From contig JAEKNU010000047.1 of NCBI GenBank assembly GCA_016838895.1, positions 1 through 35,842 of the forward strand: a stretch of DNA of 35,842 bases, given 5' to 3'. Source of the DNA: Chloroflexota bacterium. GTDB lineage: Bacteria > Chloroflexota > Anaerolineae > Anaerolineales > Anaerolineaceae. The notes under the pieces were generated by a model. The model was not told the origin of the DNA. It did not search any database and saw only the letters and a list, made by a program, of their open reading frames with translations. Numbering within the stretch: the first letter of the stretch is position 1; every line of letters starts with the position of its first letter. Positions 1-7,360 of the stretch are shown here, one piece after another. The position numbers and the translations under genes were made by a program.

Positions 1-91
1 GCGCTTCTCAAATTAATTTGGGTTGGTCTTTTCCTAAATCTTAGCTCTACCCCGTTTTATTGAGATGATACAAAATTTGGCCTGTTTATTG

Positions 92-154
92 CAACTATTG
101 TGATAGTTGTTTTGCAATTTGTAGATGCGAAGAAGTTGCAATATGTACTATAAT
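92..154 (+). promoter_or_regulatory. Possible promoter region of the LysM lipoprotein gene
   Basis: A perfect TATAAT lies at 149-154, about 25 bases before the start codon at 180. The -35 region is poor (TGCGAA at 126-131). Upstream, a small hairpin pairs CAACTAT (92-98) with ATAGTTG (103-109) around a TGTG loop; it could end an upstream transcript, but the T-run after it is short. I see no gene in bases 1-179. Confidence 0.45.
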
Positions 155-179
155 CATAAATACGAATAACGGAGAAATA

Positions 180-752
180 ATGATGAAGATAGGAAAATAC
201 TCAATCCCGGTTGGCATAACAATGATCATTGGCTTATTGCTTATCTCAGGTTGTTCATTACCTTTTACAACCACAGCACCTGAAGTAACGGAGGTAGCGC
301 CAGAACCAATTTTTGTTACTCCGACCTCCCCCATTACAGGACCTACGGTTATTGTCGTAACACCTCAACCAATTGAAGAGGCTACCAGTACCGAAATGGT
401 TGATGGCGTTGAAACAGCAACACCCACCATTGATCTTTCAATAACACCAACAGGAACAGTATCCCCATACTTAGGGGAACATACCGTTCAAGCCGGTGAA
501 ACCTTGTTTGCAATTGGACGTGCATACGTGGTTGATCCTAAAGGGATCGCGGCAGAAAATGGACTTGTCTCACCATATACGATTTATCGTGGAGATGTAT
601 TAAAAATTCCACCCTTAAAATGGACTGACGTCCCCGGTGGCACTGCAGCAGTACAACAATTCACTCCGGATTGGGAAGCTGTTGGCGAGTATGCACCACC
701 TGCCGCTTATAATACGCTGATTGTAGTACCTTATTATCCTTCTTCGCACTAG
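180..752 (+). CDS. LysM-domain lipoprotein
   Basis: A 190-residue secreted protein, probably anchored by lipid to the outer face of the membrane and bound to cell-wall glycan. The N-terminus has a hydrophobic signal segment ending in a lipobox, LISGC, with the acylated Cys near residue 25. A Thr/Pro/Glu-rich linker follows to about residue 95. A single LysM domain spans roughly residues 100-145, beginning HTVQAGETLFAIGRAY and ending with the typical DVLKIP. The start at 180 follows a GGAGA ribosome site; ATG at 183 is equally possible. The gene stands alone, with a -10 box upstream and a hairpin terminator shortly after the stop. LysM proteins bind N-acetylglucosamine polymers; no catalytic domain is present, so a structural or wall-binding role is inferred. 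Confidence 0.85.
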   Translation: MMKIGKYSIPVGITMIIGLLLISGCSLPFTTTAPEVTEVAPEPIFVTPTSPITGPTVIVVTPQPIEEATSTEMVDGVETATPTIDLSITPTGTVSPYLGEHTVQAGETLFAIGRAYVVDPKGIAAENGLVSPYTIYRGDVLKIPPLKWTDVPGGTAAVQQFTPDWEAVGEYAPPAAYNTLIVVPYYPSSH

Positions 753-756
753 ATAA

Positions 757-789
757 AAGCCCTGGCGAATACCAGGGCTTATTAATCTT
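757..789. terminator. Bidirectional terminator between LysM gene and korC
   Basis: A 9-bp perfect stem (AAGCCCTGG, 757-765, with CCAGGGCTT, 772-780) encloses a 6-base loop and is followed on the plus strand by ATTAATCTTTTTC. It lies between two convergent genes and probably serves both, better on the plus strand. Confidence 0.8.
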
Positions 790-802
790 TTTCATCAATA
801 AT

Positions 803-1339
803 TTAGGATAAATAGGTGTTTCCAGCACGAAGGGCTTCAATATTGGCTTGTAAAAATCCATGATGTCGAGCCGGCAGATGATCGTGTAGTGCTTTTTCAA
901 TCGCAGATAATGGAAGCACCTTGTGGTTTGCAAACATTGCACCCAACATAACCATGTTGAGTACCCGTTTATTGCCAATTTTTTCGGCAATTTCATTACC
1001 AGGTATGGAAACAATTTTTATATCTTCACGGTTGGGCAAGCGATTCACCATAGATGAGTTAATCACCATTAAACCGCCTGTTTGCAGGGTTTCTTCATAT
1101 TTATCTAATGAGGGCAAATTCAATACAAGAGCAATTTCAGGATTGCGCACAACCGGAGCTCCGATCTCTTCATCGGAAACTACCACGGTGCAATTGGCAG
1201 TACCTCCACGCATTTCCGGACCATATGAAGGGATCCAGGTCACTTCCAGGTTGGAATCCATTGCTGCGTAGGAGATAAGCTGTCCGGCAAACAGAACGCC
1301 CTGTCCACCAAATCCTGAGATAATAATTTCAGTTTGCAT
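803..1339 (-). CDS. korC: 2-oxoacid:ferredoxin oxidoreductase, gamma subunit
   Basis: The 178-residue gamma subunit of a CoA-dependent 2-oxoacid:ferredoxin oxidoreductase, the cytoplasmic enzyme that decarboxylates a 2-oxoacid to an acyl-CoA and reduces ferredoxin. The N-terminus shows the family's glycine-rich motif, SGFGGQGVLFAG (residues 8-19), and then SYGPEMRGG, also typical of this subunit. Length is normal for the family. It is the last gene of a four-gene operon and starts 15 bases after the beta-subunit gene, behind a purine-rich GAAGAGGAAA ribosome site. The substrate cannot be fixed from sequence: 2-oxoisovalerate (VOR) and 2-oxoglutarate (KOR) enzymes share this architecture. The family assignment is firm, the substrate is not. 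Confidence 0.92.
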   Translation of the reverse strand: MQTEIIISGFGGQGVLFAGQLISYAAMDSNLEVTWIPSYGPEMRGGTANCTVVVSDEEIGAPVVRNPEIALVLNLPSLDKYEETLQTGGLMVINSSMVNRLPNREDIKIVSIPGNEIAEKIGNKRVLNMVMLGAMFANHKVLPLSAIEKALHDHLPARHHGFLQANIEALRAGNTYLS

Positions 1340-1354
1340 GTTTTCCTCTTCCCT

Positions 1355-2131
1355 TTACAGTAATGATTCAACCGCAGAATGTACTTTGTAATCACCTAAA
1401 GGATAATAGGGGATCATTTTTTCCTCAATAACCTTCATTGACGCCACCGGATGTATTCCCCAATTTGTTGGACAGCTTGAGAGCAACTCAACCATCGAAA
1501 AACCTAAGCCGTGTGCTTGAACTTCAAAAGCTGTTCGTATGGCTTTTTTAGCCTGGCGAATGTGTTTGGCGTCATGCAAACTGCGTCGTACCACATAACT
1601 GGCACCATCCACCGCGCTTAATAGCTCAGCTGTACGTATGGGCATGCCCATGCTTTCAACATCACGTCCTCCAGGTGAAGAAGTGGTAATTTGTCCCGGC
1701 AGGGTTGTGGGAGCCATCTGACCGCCAGTCATACCGTAATTGGTGTTATTGATAAAAATAACAGTGATATTTTCACTCCGCGCCGCGGCATGAATAATCT
1801 CACCCATACCAATGCTGGCTAAATCGCCATCTCCCTGATAAGTAAAAACCAGTTTCTCTGGCAGCACACGTTTAATACCGGTTGCCATTGCTGGAGCTCG
1901 GCCGTGTGGTGCCTGGGCAAAATCAAAATCCAGGAATAAATAAGAAAATACAGAACAGCCCACGGATGCCACGCCGATGGTGCTTTCCCGCTGATTCATT
2001 TCATCAATCACTTCTGCCACCAGGCGATGCGCTATGCCATGTGTACAACCGGGGCAATAACTGGTTGAAACTTCGGTTAAGGATTCAGGTCGCTGATAAA
2101 CAACTTGATCAATATCTGTCATTACTGCCAT
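1355..2131 (-). CDS. korB: 2-oxoacid:ferredoxin oxidoreductase, beta subunit (TPP-binding)
   Basis: A 258-residue catalytic beta subunit that binds thiamine pyrophosphate and performs the decarboxylation. The TPP/Mg motif is visible as GDGDLASIGMGE (about 100-111) and closes with FINNTNYGMTGGQ (127-137). The N-terminal CPGCTHG (26-32) is typical of the subunit, and Cys26, Cys29 and Cys59 are candidate ligands of a [4Fe-4S] cluster. The start at 2131 is chosen because AGGAGGTAGGT directly precedes it. It lies 9 bases after the alpha gene and 15 before the gamma gene, so the three should be co-translated in similar amounts. Substrate preference (branched-chain oxoacid or 2-oxoglutarate) is unresolved. 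Confidence 0.93.
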   Translation of the reverse strand: MAVMTDIDQVVYQRPESLTEVSTSYCPGCTHGIAHRLVAEVIDEMNQRESTIGVASVGCSVFSYLFLDFDFAQAPHGRAPAMATGIKRVLPEKLVFTYQGDGDLASIGMGEIIHAAARSENITVIFINNTNYGMTGGQMAPTTLPGQITTSSPGGRDVESMGMPIRTAELLSAVDGASYVVRRSLHDAKHIRQAKKAIRTAFEVQAHGLGFSMVELLSSCPTNWGIHPVASMKVIEEKMIPYYPLGDYKVHSAVESLL

Positions 2132-2140
2132 ACCTACCTC

Positions 2141-3256
2141 CTAAAACCCGATCTTTGCCATTTGCTCCATCCAGCGATCTCTTGGATGCAGCGAATGATC
2201 TTCTTTACCTGCCACCATTCGTTGAATGGCTTCATCAATTTCATCCGGGAATGGAACAATACCTCCCACACGCGCATAAAAATGCAAAGGGGTTTGTTCA
2301 TGGGTAATTCGCCGAATGTCTTCCAGCATTTGACCGGCATTCATCTCAACTACCAGAACGCCTTTCACTTTTGATGCCATCTCAGCTATTTCCTTTTCAG
2401 GGAATGGACGCAAAGTAATGGGACGTAGCAAACCAATTTTTAGTCCTTTTGCCCGGGCTGCACGCACCGCAGATAACGCTACCCTACCGGCAGAACCAAA
2501 CCCAATAACAAGATACTCAGCATCTTCAGTGAAATATGTTTTATAGCGCACTTCATTTTCTTCAATTGTTTTCCAGCGTCGAATCATGCGCATATTAGCA
2601 ACTTCTTCATCTGCCGGATTAATATAGAGCGAAGTCAGGAAATTCCGATCACGGCCTGATTCTCCATTCGCAGCCCATTCAGGTGCAATGCGATTTAATT
2701 TTCGCATCGGTGGTAATTCAGCCGGCTCCATCATCTGTCCAAGATATCCATCCAACAACAAAAAAGTCAATGAACTATATTTCTCTGCTAATTCAAATGA
2801 CAAACCTGTTAAATCAATGGCCTCCTGTACATTGGCAGGTGCCAACACAATCGGGAACACGTCTCCATGTGGACCACCATGTACGATCTGATTGTAGTCC
2901 GATTGCGCAGGAGCAATGTTTCCCAGGCCAGGGCCGCCGCGCATGACATCAACAACAACAGCCGGAATTTCAGTGCCTGCAATATAGGAAAGTCCTTCCA
3001 TCATTAAACTGATCCCGGGGCTGGATGAAGAGGTCATTACCCGTTTCCCTGCACAAGCTGCCCCATAAACCATATTGATAGCTGCCAATTCACTTTCAGC
3101 CTGAACAAAAGGTCGGTTTAGTTCAGGCATGCGTTTTGCCAGCCACTCCAGCAATTCTGTCTGTGGAGTAATCGGGTATCCAAAATAAGCTTCTAAGCCA
3201 AAACGGATTGCTGCCTCGGCAATTGCTGTATTTCCTTTTATTAATTCCTTTGCCAT
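2141..3256 (-). CDS. korA: 2-oxoacid:ferredoxin oxidoreductase, alpha subunit (VorB/KorA type)
   Basis: A 371-residue alpha subunit. The N-terminal pyrimidine-binding domain reads LIKGNTAIAEAAIRFG, then AYFGYPITPQTELLEW, QAESELAAINMVYGAA and MTSSSSPGISLMMEGLSY, the family signature and closest in my recollection to proteins named VorB (3-methyl-2-oxobutanoate dehydrogenase). RGGPGLGNIAPAQSDY follows near residue 107. The C-terminal transketolase-like domain (about 240-345) contains LVIGFGSAGRVA. An AGGAGA site precedes the ATG at 3256, and the gene begins 8 bases after the ferredoxin gene. Together with its partners it should oxidise branched-chain 2-oxoacids from amino-acid breakdown, or 2-oxoglutarate, in an anaerobe; this choice is inference. 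Confidence 0.93.
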   Translation of the reverse strand: MAKELIKGNTAIAEAAIRFGLEAYFGYPITPQTELLEWLAKRMPELNRPFVQAESELAAINMVYGAACAGKRVMTSSSSPGISLMMEGLSYIAGTEIPAVVVDVMRGGPGLGNIAPAQSDYNQIVHGGPHGDVFPIVLAPANVQEAIDLTGLSFELAEKYSSLTFLLLDGYLGQMMEPAELPPMRKLNRIAPEWAANGESGRDRNFLTSLYINPADEEVANMRMIRRWKTIEENEVRYKTYFTEDAEYLVIGFGSAGRVALSAVRAARAKGLKIGLLRPITLRPFPEKEIAEMASKVKGVLVVEMNAGQMLEDIRRITHEQTPLHFYARVGGIVPFPDEIDEAIQRMVAGKEDHSLHPRDRWMEQMAKIGF

Positions 3257-3264
3257 TGTATCTC

Positions 3265-3501
3265 CTATGCACTCACTTTTTGACCGCTCATACGAAACAC
3301 ATTAATGGCCGCTTCAGGGCACATTATGGCACAAACGCCACATCCGCTACATTCGCTAGTGGTCATTTCAGCCGGGTGATATCCTTTGCCATTAATACGA
3401 TCAGGTGAAAGCTGGAGCACATGTTGCGGACATGCATCAACACACAATTCGCAACCCTTACAATAAAAGTCATTGACTTTGATATAACCCTTTGGGGGCA
3501 T
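3265..3501 (-). CDS. korD: 2-oxoacid:ferredoxin oxidoreductase, 2x[4Fe-4S] ferredoxin subunit
   Basis: A 78-residue ferredoxin-like delta subunit that passes electrons from the catalytic subunits to external ferredoxin. Two clusters of four cysteines are complete: C14, C17, C20, C24 (CxxCxxCxxxCP) and C51, C54, C57, C61 with the same spacing. It is the first gene of the operon, so the order is ferredoxin, alpha, beta, gamma. GGAGTGCTAG precedes the ATG. A promoter (TTGACA, 16 bp, TAGATA) lies 42-69 bases upstream. No other gene shares the transcript. Confidence 0.93.
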   Translation of the reverse strand: MPPKGYIKVNDFYCKGCELCVDACPQHVLQLSPDRINGKGYHPAEMTTSECSGCGVCAIMCPEAAINVFRMSGQKVSA

Positions 3502-3542
3502 CTAGCACTCCTTCAAATAAACAGCAAACCGCTGATTAGTTT

Positions 3543-3570
3543 ATCTATATCTATTATCCGCAATGTCAAA
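3543..3570 (-). promoter_or_regulatory. Promoter of the korDABC operon
   Basis: Read on the minus strand, a consensus TTGACA (3565-3570) is followed after 16 bp by TAGATA (3543-3548). Transcription would start near 3536, giving a leader of about 35 bases containing a short CAGC/GCTG hairpin. No obvious operator is seen. Confidence 0.6.
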
Positions 3571-3712
3571 ATCCAAAGAAAGTGTCACCTGTCATGTTAA
3601 TATCTTACATAAGACCTGTGCACTATGCACATATTTTTGCATTTATTCAAATATCTACTGTTTTATTTCCCAAAACCAAGCTTTTTTCTCACATCAATGG
3701 AACCTCCCATTG

Positions 3713-3730
3713 TATAATGAGTTCAGGAGG
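3713..3730 (+). promoter_or_regulatory. -10 box and ribosome site that fix the DUF1232 gene start
   Basis: A perfect TATAAT (3713-3718) is followed by AGGAGG (3725-3730) and the ATG at 3743. The reading frame continues upstream to 3563, but a -10 box inside that extension makes 3743 the better start. The leader would be only about 18 bases; the -35 region is weak. Confidence 0.6.
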
Positions 3731-3742
3731 ATTTTTTACCCT

Positions 3743-4120
3743 ATGAATCAAAATAATTTACCTGAAATTCCAGGCTCCCAGGGATTCTTTCATCAGGCTG
3801 CCTTGCGCGTCAAGCTGTTTTTCCGTATGATGCAAGATCCTCGTATCAATATATTCCTGAAAGCATTACCCGTAGCCAGCTTACTTTATCTGGTTTTTCC
3901 TTTTGATCTTGCACCATTAATGCCACTGGATGATGCCGCAATTGTATCTTTGGCCTTTTATTTGTTCGTGGAATTCAGCCCTAAAGAGGTAATTGATGAG
4001 CTGATGCAGGAATTGCGCAATATCGACAACAAAGATCCTAATATAAAAAACACTGTTGATATCATTGAGGGCATTATCTCAAACAAGGATGAAACAGAAA
4101 CAGAAGAAGAAGAAAAATAA
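3743..4120 (+). CDS. DUF1232 (YkvA-like) membrane protein
   Basis: A 125-residue protein with the DUF1232 core at about residues 38-80: a hydrophobic helix (ALPVASLLYLVFPFDLAPLM) followed by PLDDAAIVSLAFYLF. The P-x-D-L-x-P...DDAA pattern is the family signature. Residues after about 85 are charged and end in a run of Glu, probably cytoplasmic. The family is widespread and its molecular role is unknown. The chosen start follows AGGAGG with a slightly long spacing of 12 bases. The gene is monocistronic, with a strong terminator 40 bases after the stop. Confidence 0.8.
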   Translation: MNQNNLPEIPGSQGFFHQAALRVKLFFRMMQDPRINIFLKALPVASLLYLVFPFDLAPLMPLDDAAIVSLAFYLFVEFSPKEVIDELMQELRNIDNKDPNIKNTVDIIEGIISNKDETETEEEEK

Positions 4121-4160
4121 TCAAAGTTAGGAAAACAATCCTATCAATCCAATTCAGAAG

Positions 4161-4190
4161 AACGATAGGCGAAGGCCATCGTTTTTTTTT
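4161..4190 (+). terminator. Rho-independent terminator after the DUF1232 gene
   Basis: AACGAT pairs with ATCGTT and, past a one-base bulge, GGC with GCC around a GAAG loop; a run of nine or ten T follows directly. A strong intrinsic terminator. Confidence 0.9.
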
Positions 4191-4320
4191 ACTCACCATA
4201 TGAAAATGCGAATTATTAGAGCTTTGTAAGTTAACGGATAAATATTGTCATCTTTACTGGAAATTCAGACTATGATTGGCTATACTTATATTGATGCAAC
4301 CTGTTTTTTTTATTGGAGGT

Positions 4321-4548
4321 ATGATGGCTAAAAAAGAATGGAAAGTTGTAAAAGTCCGATACTGTGATCATAGTGGTTGCGAGGTATCGCTTGAAACCGA
4401 AATCGTACTGCCGGCAGAGTATTTGCCAGAGCAACTTCCCCGAGTATTAAATCATCGCTGCTCCCATGGTAGACAATGTATGATTGATAATAATCTAGCT
4501 TGCATGTATTCCGGAGGGAATCCAACCTACGATCCGTTTAAAGAATAA
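4321..4548 (+). CDS. Small Cys/His-rich conserved-looking protein
   Basis: A 75-residue protein (74 if ATG 4324 is used) that I cannot assign to a named family. GGAGGT ends right at the first ATG, so 4324, three bases further on, is somewhat more likely to be used. Numbered from 4324, it has C14, H16, C19 (YCDHSGC), then H44, C46, H48, C52 (NHRCSHGRQC) and C60. This spacing suggests a bound metal, most likely zinc, or a redox thiol role. No signal peptide or membrane segment is present, so it should be cytoplasmic. It lies between two unrelated single genes. Coding is supported by the ribosome site and the patterned cysteines; function is unknown. Confidence 0.7.
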   Translation: MMAKKEWKVVKVRYCDHSGCEVSLETEIVLPAEYLPEQLPRVLNHRCSHGRQCMIDNNLACMYSGGNPTYDPFKE

Positions 4549-4612
4549 ACACTGTTACAATTTTATCAAGATATGTTGATTAAACATTTTTTTCGAAATG
4601 AGGGAGTAGAAG

Positions 4613-5446
4613 ATGAATAAAAAGTTTTTTTTGTTAATATCAATATTGTTGATTGTGTCTGTGGCGTGTAGTTTCACTGGTGGTAAAAACAATCCGGAAA
4701 AACAGGCCGAAGTTCAAAACGAGATCATCGAAGAACCAACCTCAATACCAGAACCAACCAATGCACCGGTAGAACCGCCCGCAGCAGAAGAAGTCGAGCC
4801 AACTGCAGAAGAACCAGTTGCAGAGGAACAGACTGGAGACCCTTATTATGTAGATGAGTTTGATGAGGATACTGCATCCTGGTATACCTGGGTGGTGGCT
4901 GGTGATGCCAGTAAGAACTTCACCCAAACAAAGCCGGGAACCATTCTCTTTTCACTGCCTTCTAGTGAGACATATGCATACATGGCAAACGAAAATTATG
5001 ACTATGAGGATGTTATTGTAGAAGCCCAGATGACTGCAACAATCTATGGTGATAATGGCCTGGCAGTTGCCTGCCGAATTAGCGAAGATGGATGGTACGA
5101 AGCCCGTATTCATACAACTGGTCAATATGCTGGTTCCTTCCAAGTTTACCGATATGATCAGGCGCTGCGTGATGAAGGCAAAAATCCATACGTAAATATA
5201 ATCGGCGGACTCGAACGAGTCAATTCAGTCGATATTCTCAATGGCAGTAAAACGAACATTGTTGCCCTGCGATGCGTTGGTGATTCGATCCAACCAATTA
5301 TCAATGGGGTTCCCCAAACCTTACCGAAAGAAGTAGCAATTACAGATGATTATCTCTCATCCGGACAAGTTGGTGTTGCTGCAATGTCCTTTGGCAATGG
5401 CAAAGTGGAAGTAGAAGTCGATTACATATCAGTACAACAACCCTGA
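4613..5446 (+). CDS. Lipoprotein with LamG/DUF1080-like beta-sandwich domain
   Basis: A 277-residue lipoprotein. The signal segment ends at VSVACS, with the lipidated Cys at residue 19. A linker rich in Glu, Pro and Thr runs to about residue 75 (EEPTSIPEPTNAPVEPP). The rest looks like a concanavalin-type beta-sandwich: it opens DPYYVDEFDEDTASW, has GLAVACRISEDGWYEARI in the middle and ends VGVAAMSFGNGKVEVEVDYISV. No catalytic residues are evident, so a ligand- or carbohydrate-binding surface protein is inferred. The same domain recurs at the C-terminus of the lipoprotein at 24676. AGGGAG lies upstream of the ATG, and a perfect-stem terminator follows. Confidence 0.8.
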   Translation: MNKKFFLLISILLIVSVACSFTGGKNNPEKQAEVQNEIIEEPTSIPEPTNAPVEPPAAEEVEPTAEEPVAEEQTGDPYYVDEFDEDTASWYTWVVAGDASKNFTQTKPGTILFSLPSSETYAYMANENYDYEDVIVEAQMTATIYGDNGLAVACRISEDGWYEARIHTTGQYAGSFQVYRYDQALRDEGKNPYVNIIGGLERVNSVDILNGSKTNIVALRCVGDSIQPIINGVPQTLPKEVAITDDYLSSGQVGVAAMSFGNGKVEVEVDYISVQQP

Positions 5447-5468
5447 TCAAATTGATCAATAACAATCC

Positions 5469-5503
5469 AGGCTGATCCGAAAGGGTCAGCCTTTTTTGTT
5501 TTT
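5469..5503 (+). terminator. Rho-independent terminator after lipoprotein gene
   Basis: A 10-bp stem (AGGCTGATCC with GGGTCAGCCT, one G-T pair) closes a GAAA tetraloop at 5469-5492, followed by TTTTTTGTTTTT. Confidence 0.93.
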
Positions 5504-5514
5504 GCCCGTGTATT

Positions 5515-5523
5515 GGTATACTT
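5515..5523 (+). promoter_or_regulatory. -10 region of the nurA operon
   Basis: GGTATACTT lies 36 bases before the nurA start codon. The same nine bases recur 57 bases before xseA and 50 bases before hpt. The -35 region here overlaps the T-run of the preceding terminator and is not distinctive. Confidence 0.5.
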
Positions 5524-5558
5524 AACCAAACAAATGTTCGAGCATCACAGGATAAAGC

Positions 5559-6722
5559 ATGCCCATCAATTATCTAAAAATTCAAGAGCAAATCCCCGAT
5601 TTTGTAAATCTACACCATCAGGCTCACCTGAAACGGGAGAATCTGAAAGATTTTGCCATAGAACTACTGCATCAAGTTGCTCAAGGAAAAGATAATATTG
5701 AAAAATACATCGAGGTGGAAAAACAAAGCAATCAGTATTTACAATGCGCCGGTCCGTCTGATGAGTTCATGTCTACAATTTTTCCTGATGAAATGAATGA
5801 TGATACTACCTGGCAGATTTTAGGCATTGATGGCTCACAAATCACCCCGGACTCGCATAGTCCCTTATCCTATGGGCTAGTCAATATTGGCATTTTTGTT
5901 ATACCTGTTGATAGTACAACACCTCCATATCAACAAATCCAATCTGAATTCATTTATCACGTGGAAGACGAAAATCAACTACAATTTCCAAATGAAGAAC
6001 AAATTAACATCAAGCGGGATCTGGAAGAAAGGCGCGTACTTGTGCAATTATCATTGGAAACGCCGGATTCAATCATCGCGCTGACGGATGGTCCGTTGAG
6101 CATATTCCGCGAACCCAAAGAAAATACAGTTTTTTTCAGGCAATATGAAACACTGATAAAAGCATATGAAAAACTTCCTTCCCCTTCGAGAATTATTGCT
6201 GGTTATGTTGACCGACCTCGCTCCAACATGGTTGTTCAAATGCTCAATATATGGCTGAAAAACCAGGATTCATCAAAAGAACCCTTGACTGATTTTCGTG
6301 ATAGCGATTTATTCAACACCCTGATTCCCTCCGGTTCCCGTTCAGCTGTATTTACGTTGCACAGTCGATCCGGCCGATTATTTCAGGGAGATATTGGCTT
6401 ACATTTTTTCTATCTCAATGTCAGTCCTGATCAACATCCTGCTTTGGTTCGCGTTGAAATTCCCGCCTGGGTTGCAAAAGATTCAGCACTGATTAATCAA
6501 TTGCACCAACAATTACTACAACAATGCCGCATATTGGGAACGCGCCCTTACCCGTATGTGTTACATCGAGCCCATGAAATTGCCGTGGTTCATCAGGATG
6601 AAAAACACAATCTGGAAACCATGATGATGAAACACTGGCTTGATAAAGGTTTACCGCTATCCGATTTTTCCTACAAACAGATACTAAAAAATATGGTTGG
6701 TTCACGAAGGAGAATGCCATGA
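5559..6722 (+). CDS. nurA: NurA-family 5'-3' nuclease
   Basis: A 387-residue NurA nuclease. In archaea NurA works with the HerA translocase to resect DNA ends during recombinational repair. The metal-binding motif IDGSQITPD is visible near residues 94-102, and ALTDGPLSIF carries a second conserved Asp. The C-terminal half ends with the NurA-type block GTRPYPYVLHRAHEIAVV (about 330-347). AGGA precedes the ATG at 5559. The stop codon overlaps the next gene's ATG (ATGA), and herA follows after one small gene, so the three form a translationally coupled operon. The family assignment is confident because of both the motifs and the herA neighbour. Confidence 0.92.
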   Translation: MPINYLKIQEQIPDFVNLHHQAHLKRENLKDFAIELLHQVAQGKDNIEKYIEVEKQSNQYLQCAGPSDEFMSTIFPDEMNDDTTWQILGIDGSQITPDSHSPLSYGLVNIGIFVIPVDSTTPPYQQIQSEFIYHVEDENQLQFPNEEQINIKRDLEERRVLVQLSLETPDSIIALTDGPLSIFREPKENTVFFRQYETLIKAYEKLPSPSRIIAGYVDRPRSNMVVQMLNIWLKNQDSSKEPLTDFRDSDLFNTLIPSGSRSAVFTLHSRSGRLFQGDIGLHFFYLNVSPDQHPALVRVEIPAWVAKDSALINQLHQQLLQQCRILGTRPYPYVLHRAHEIAVVHQDEKHNLETMMMKHWLDKGLPLSDFSYKQILKNMVGSRRRMP

Positions 6723-7360
6723 GCAAAGTCATTCCCATTGGGAGAATTTTGCGTGCCAATGCAACCGGCTGCATGGTTGGTTGTCAAATCGATCAGGCAG
6801 ATATACCCGCCATTGGGGATATGGTTTATATTCCTATTCCGCAGGATGAACGTGTTTATGGCATCATTTGCAATATATTGGTAGATGATGACGGTTTGGT
6901 ACGCCAACTGGTCACCAGCGAGCAAATCGCTGAATCCGTGATTCAGGATAATCGCCTCAACCGAAATGTTCCACTGGAAATGGAAGTGCGCTTTATTGGT
7001 CATACCCGCCAACAAAAAGCAATGCATTTGCTGCCACCGCGTCCACCGTTCAGTCTGGACAGCATGATACGTTGTTCCGCTAATGACATGCGCAATTTTC
7101 TGACAGCGGGCAAGTACGGCTATTTCCGCCACTTATTACGCGATCAAAGTCCTTTTTTTGAGGAAATTCTCTCTGCCCATCTGCGTACAGTTCATCATAG
7201 CGCTGCCAGCCTGCTCCCTATAAACTGGCTGAATGATGCCATCAATGAAATCATTTTTCTGCTGCGTGATGACTATGAGTCTTTGATGAAGGTCTTATCT
7301 GCATTATCAGACGCAGACCTCATCTTACAATCCGAATCGGGAGGTCTCCATGTCAACTAA
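6719..7360 (+). CDS. Middle protein of the nurA-herA operon, possible HAS-barrel
   Basis: A 213-residue protein without a family name that I recognise. Residues 1-60 (IPIGRILRANATGCMVGCQI, then AIGDMVYIPI and VYGIICNI) look like a small beta-barrel of the HAS type also found at the N-terminus of HerA. The pattern of a phrase on 'function' followed by GD.V.I and V.G.I supports this but is weak evidence. The C-terminal half is predicted helical and contains PPRPPF near residue 105. No nuclease or nucleotide-binding motif is visible. It overlaps nurA by 4 bases and herA by 11, which argues for a stoichiometric partner of NurA-HerA, perhaps an adaptor or loader. Confidence 0.8.
   Translation: MSKVIPIGRILRANATGCMVGCQIDQADIPAIGDMVYIPIPQDERVYGIICNILVDDDGLVRQLVTSEQIAESVIQDNRLNRNVPLEMEVRFIGHTRQQKAMHLLPPRPPFSLDSMIRCSANDMRNFLTAGKYGYFRHLLRDQSPFFEEILSAHLRTVHHSAASLLPINWLNDAINEIIFLLRDDYESLMKVLSALSDADLILQSESGGLHVN

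Noticed and set aside
92..109. Hairpin as a firm terminator at the window start
   Set aside because: Seven base pairs with a weak T-run and no known upstream gene; kept only as a note.
661..1014. Open frames antisense to the oxidoreductase and lipoprotein genes
   Set aside because: They overlap well-supported genes and show no motif; shadow frames of the coding strand.
3563..3742. N-terminal extension of the DUF1232 gene
   Set aside because: A perfect TATAAT and AGGAGG lie within it just before ATG 3743, and the extension is Cys-rich without matching the family.
4276..4320. Upstream TTG start for the small Cys/His protein
   Set aside because: No ribosome site there; GGAGGT lies just before the two ATG codons.
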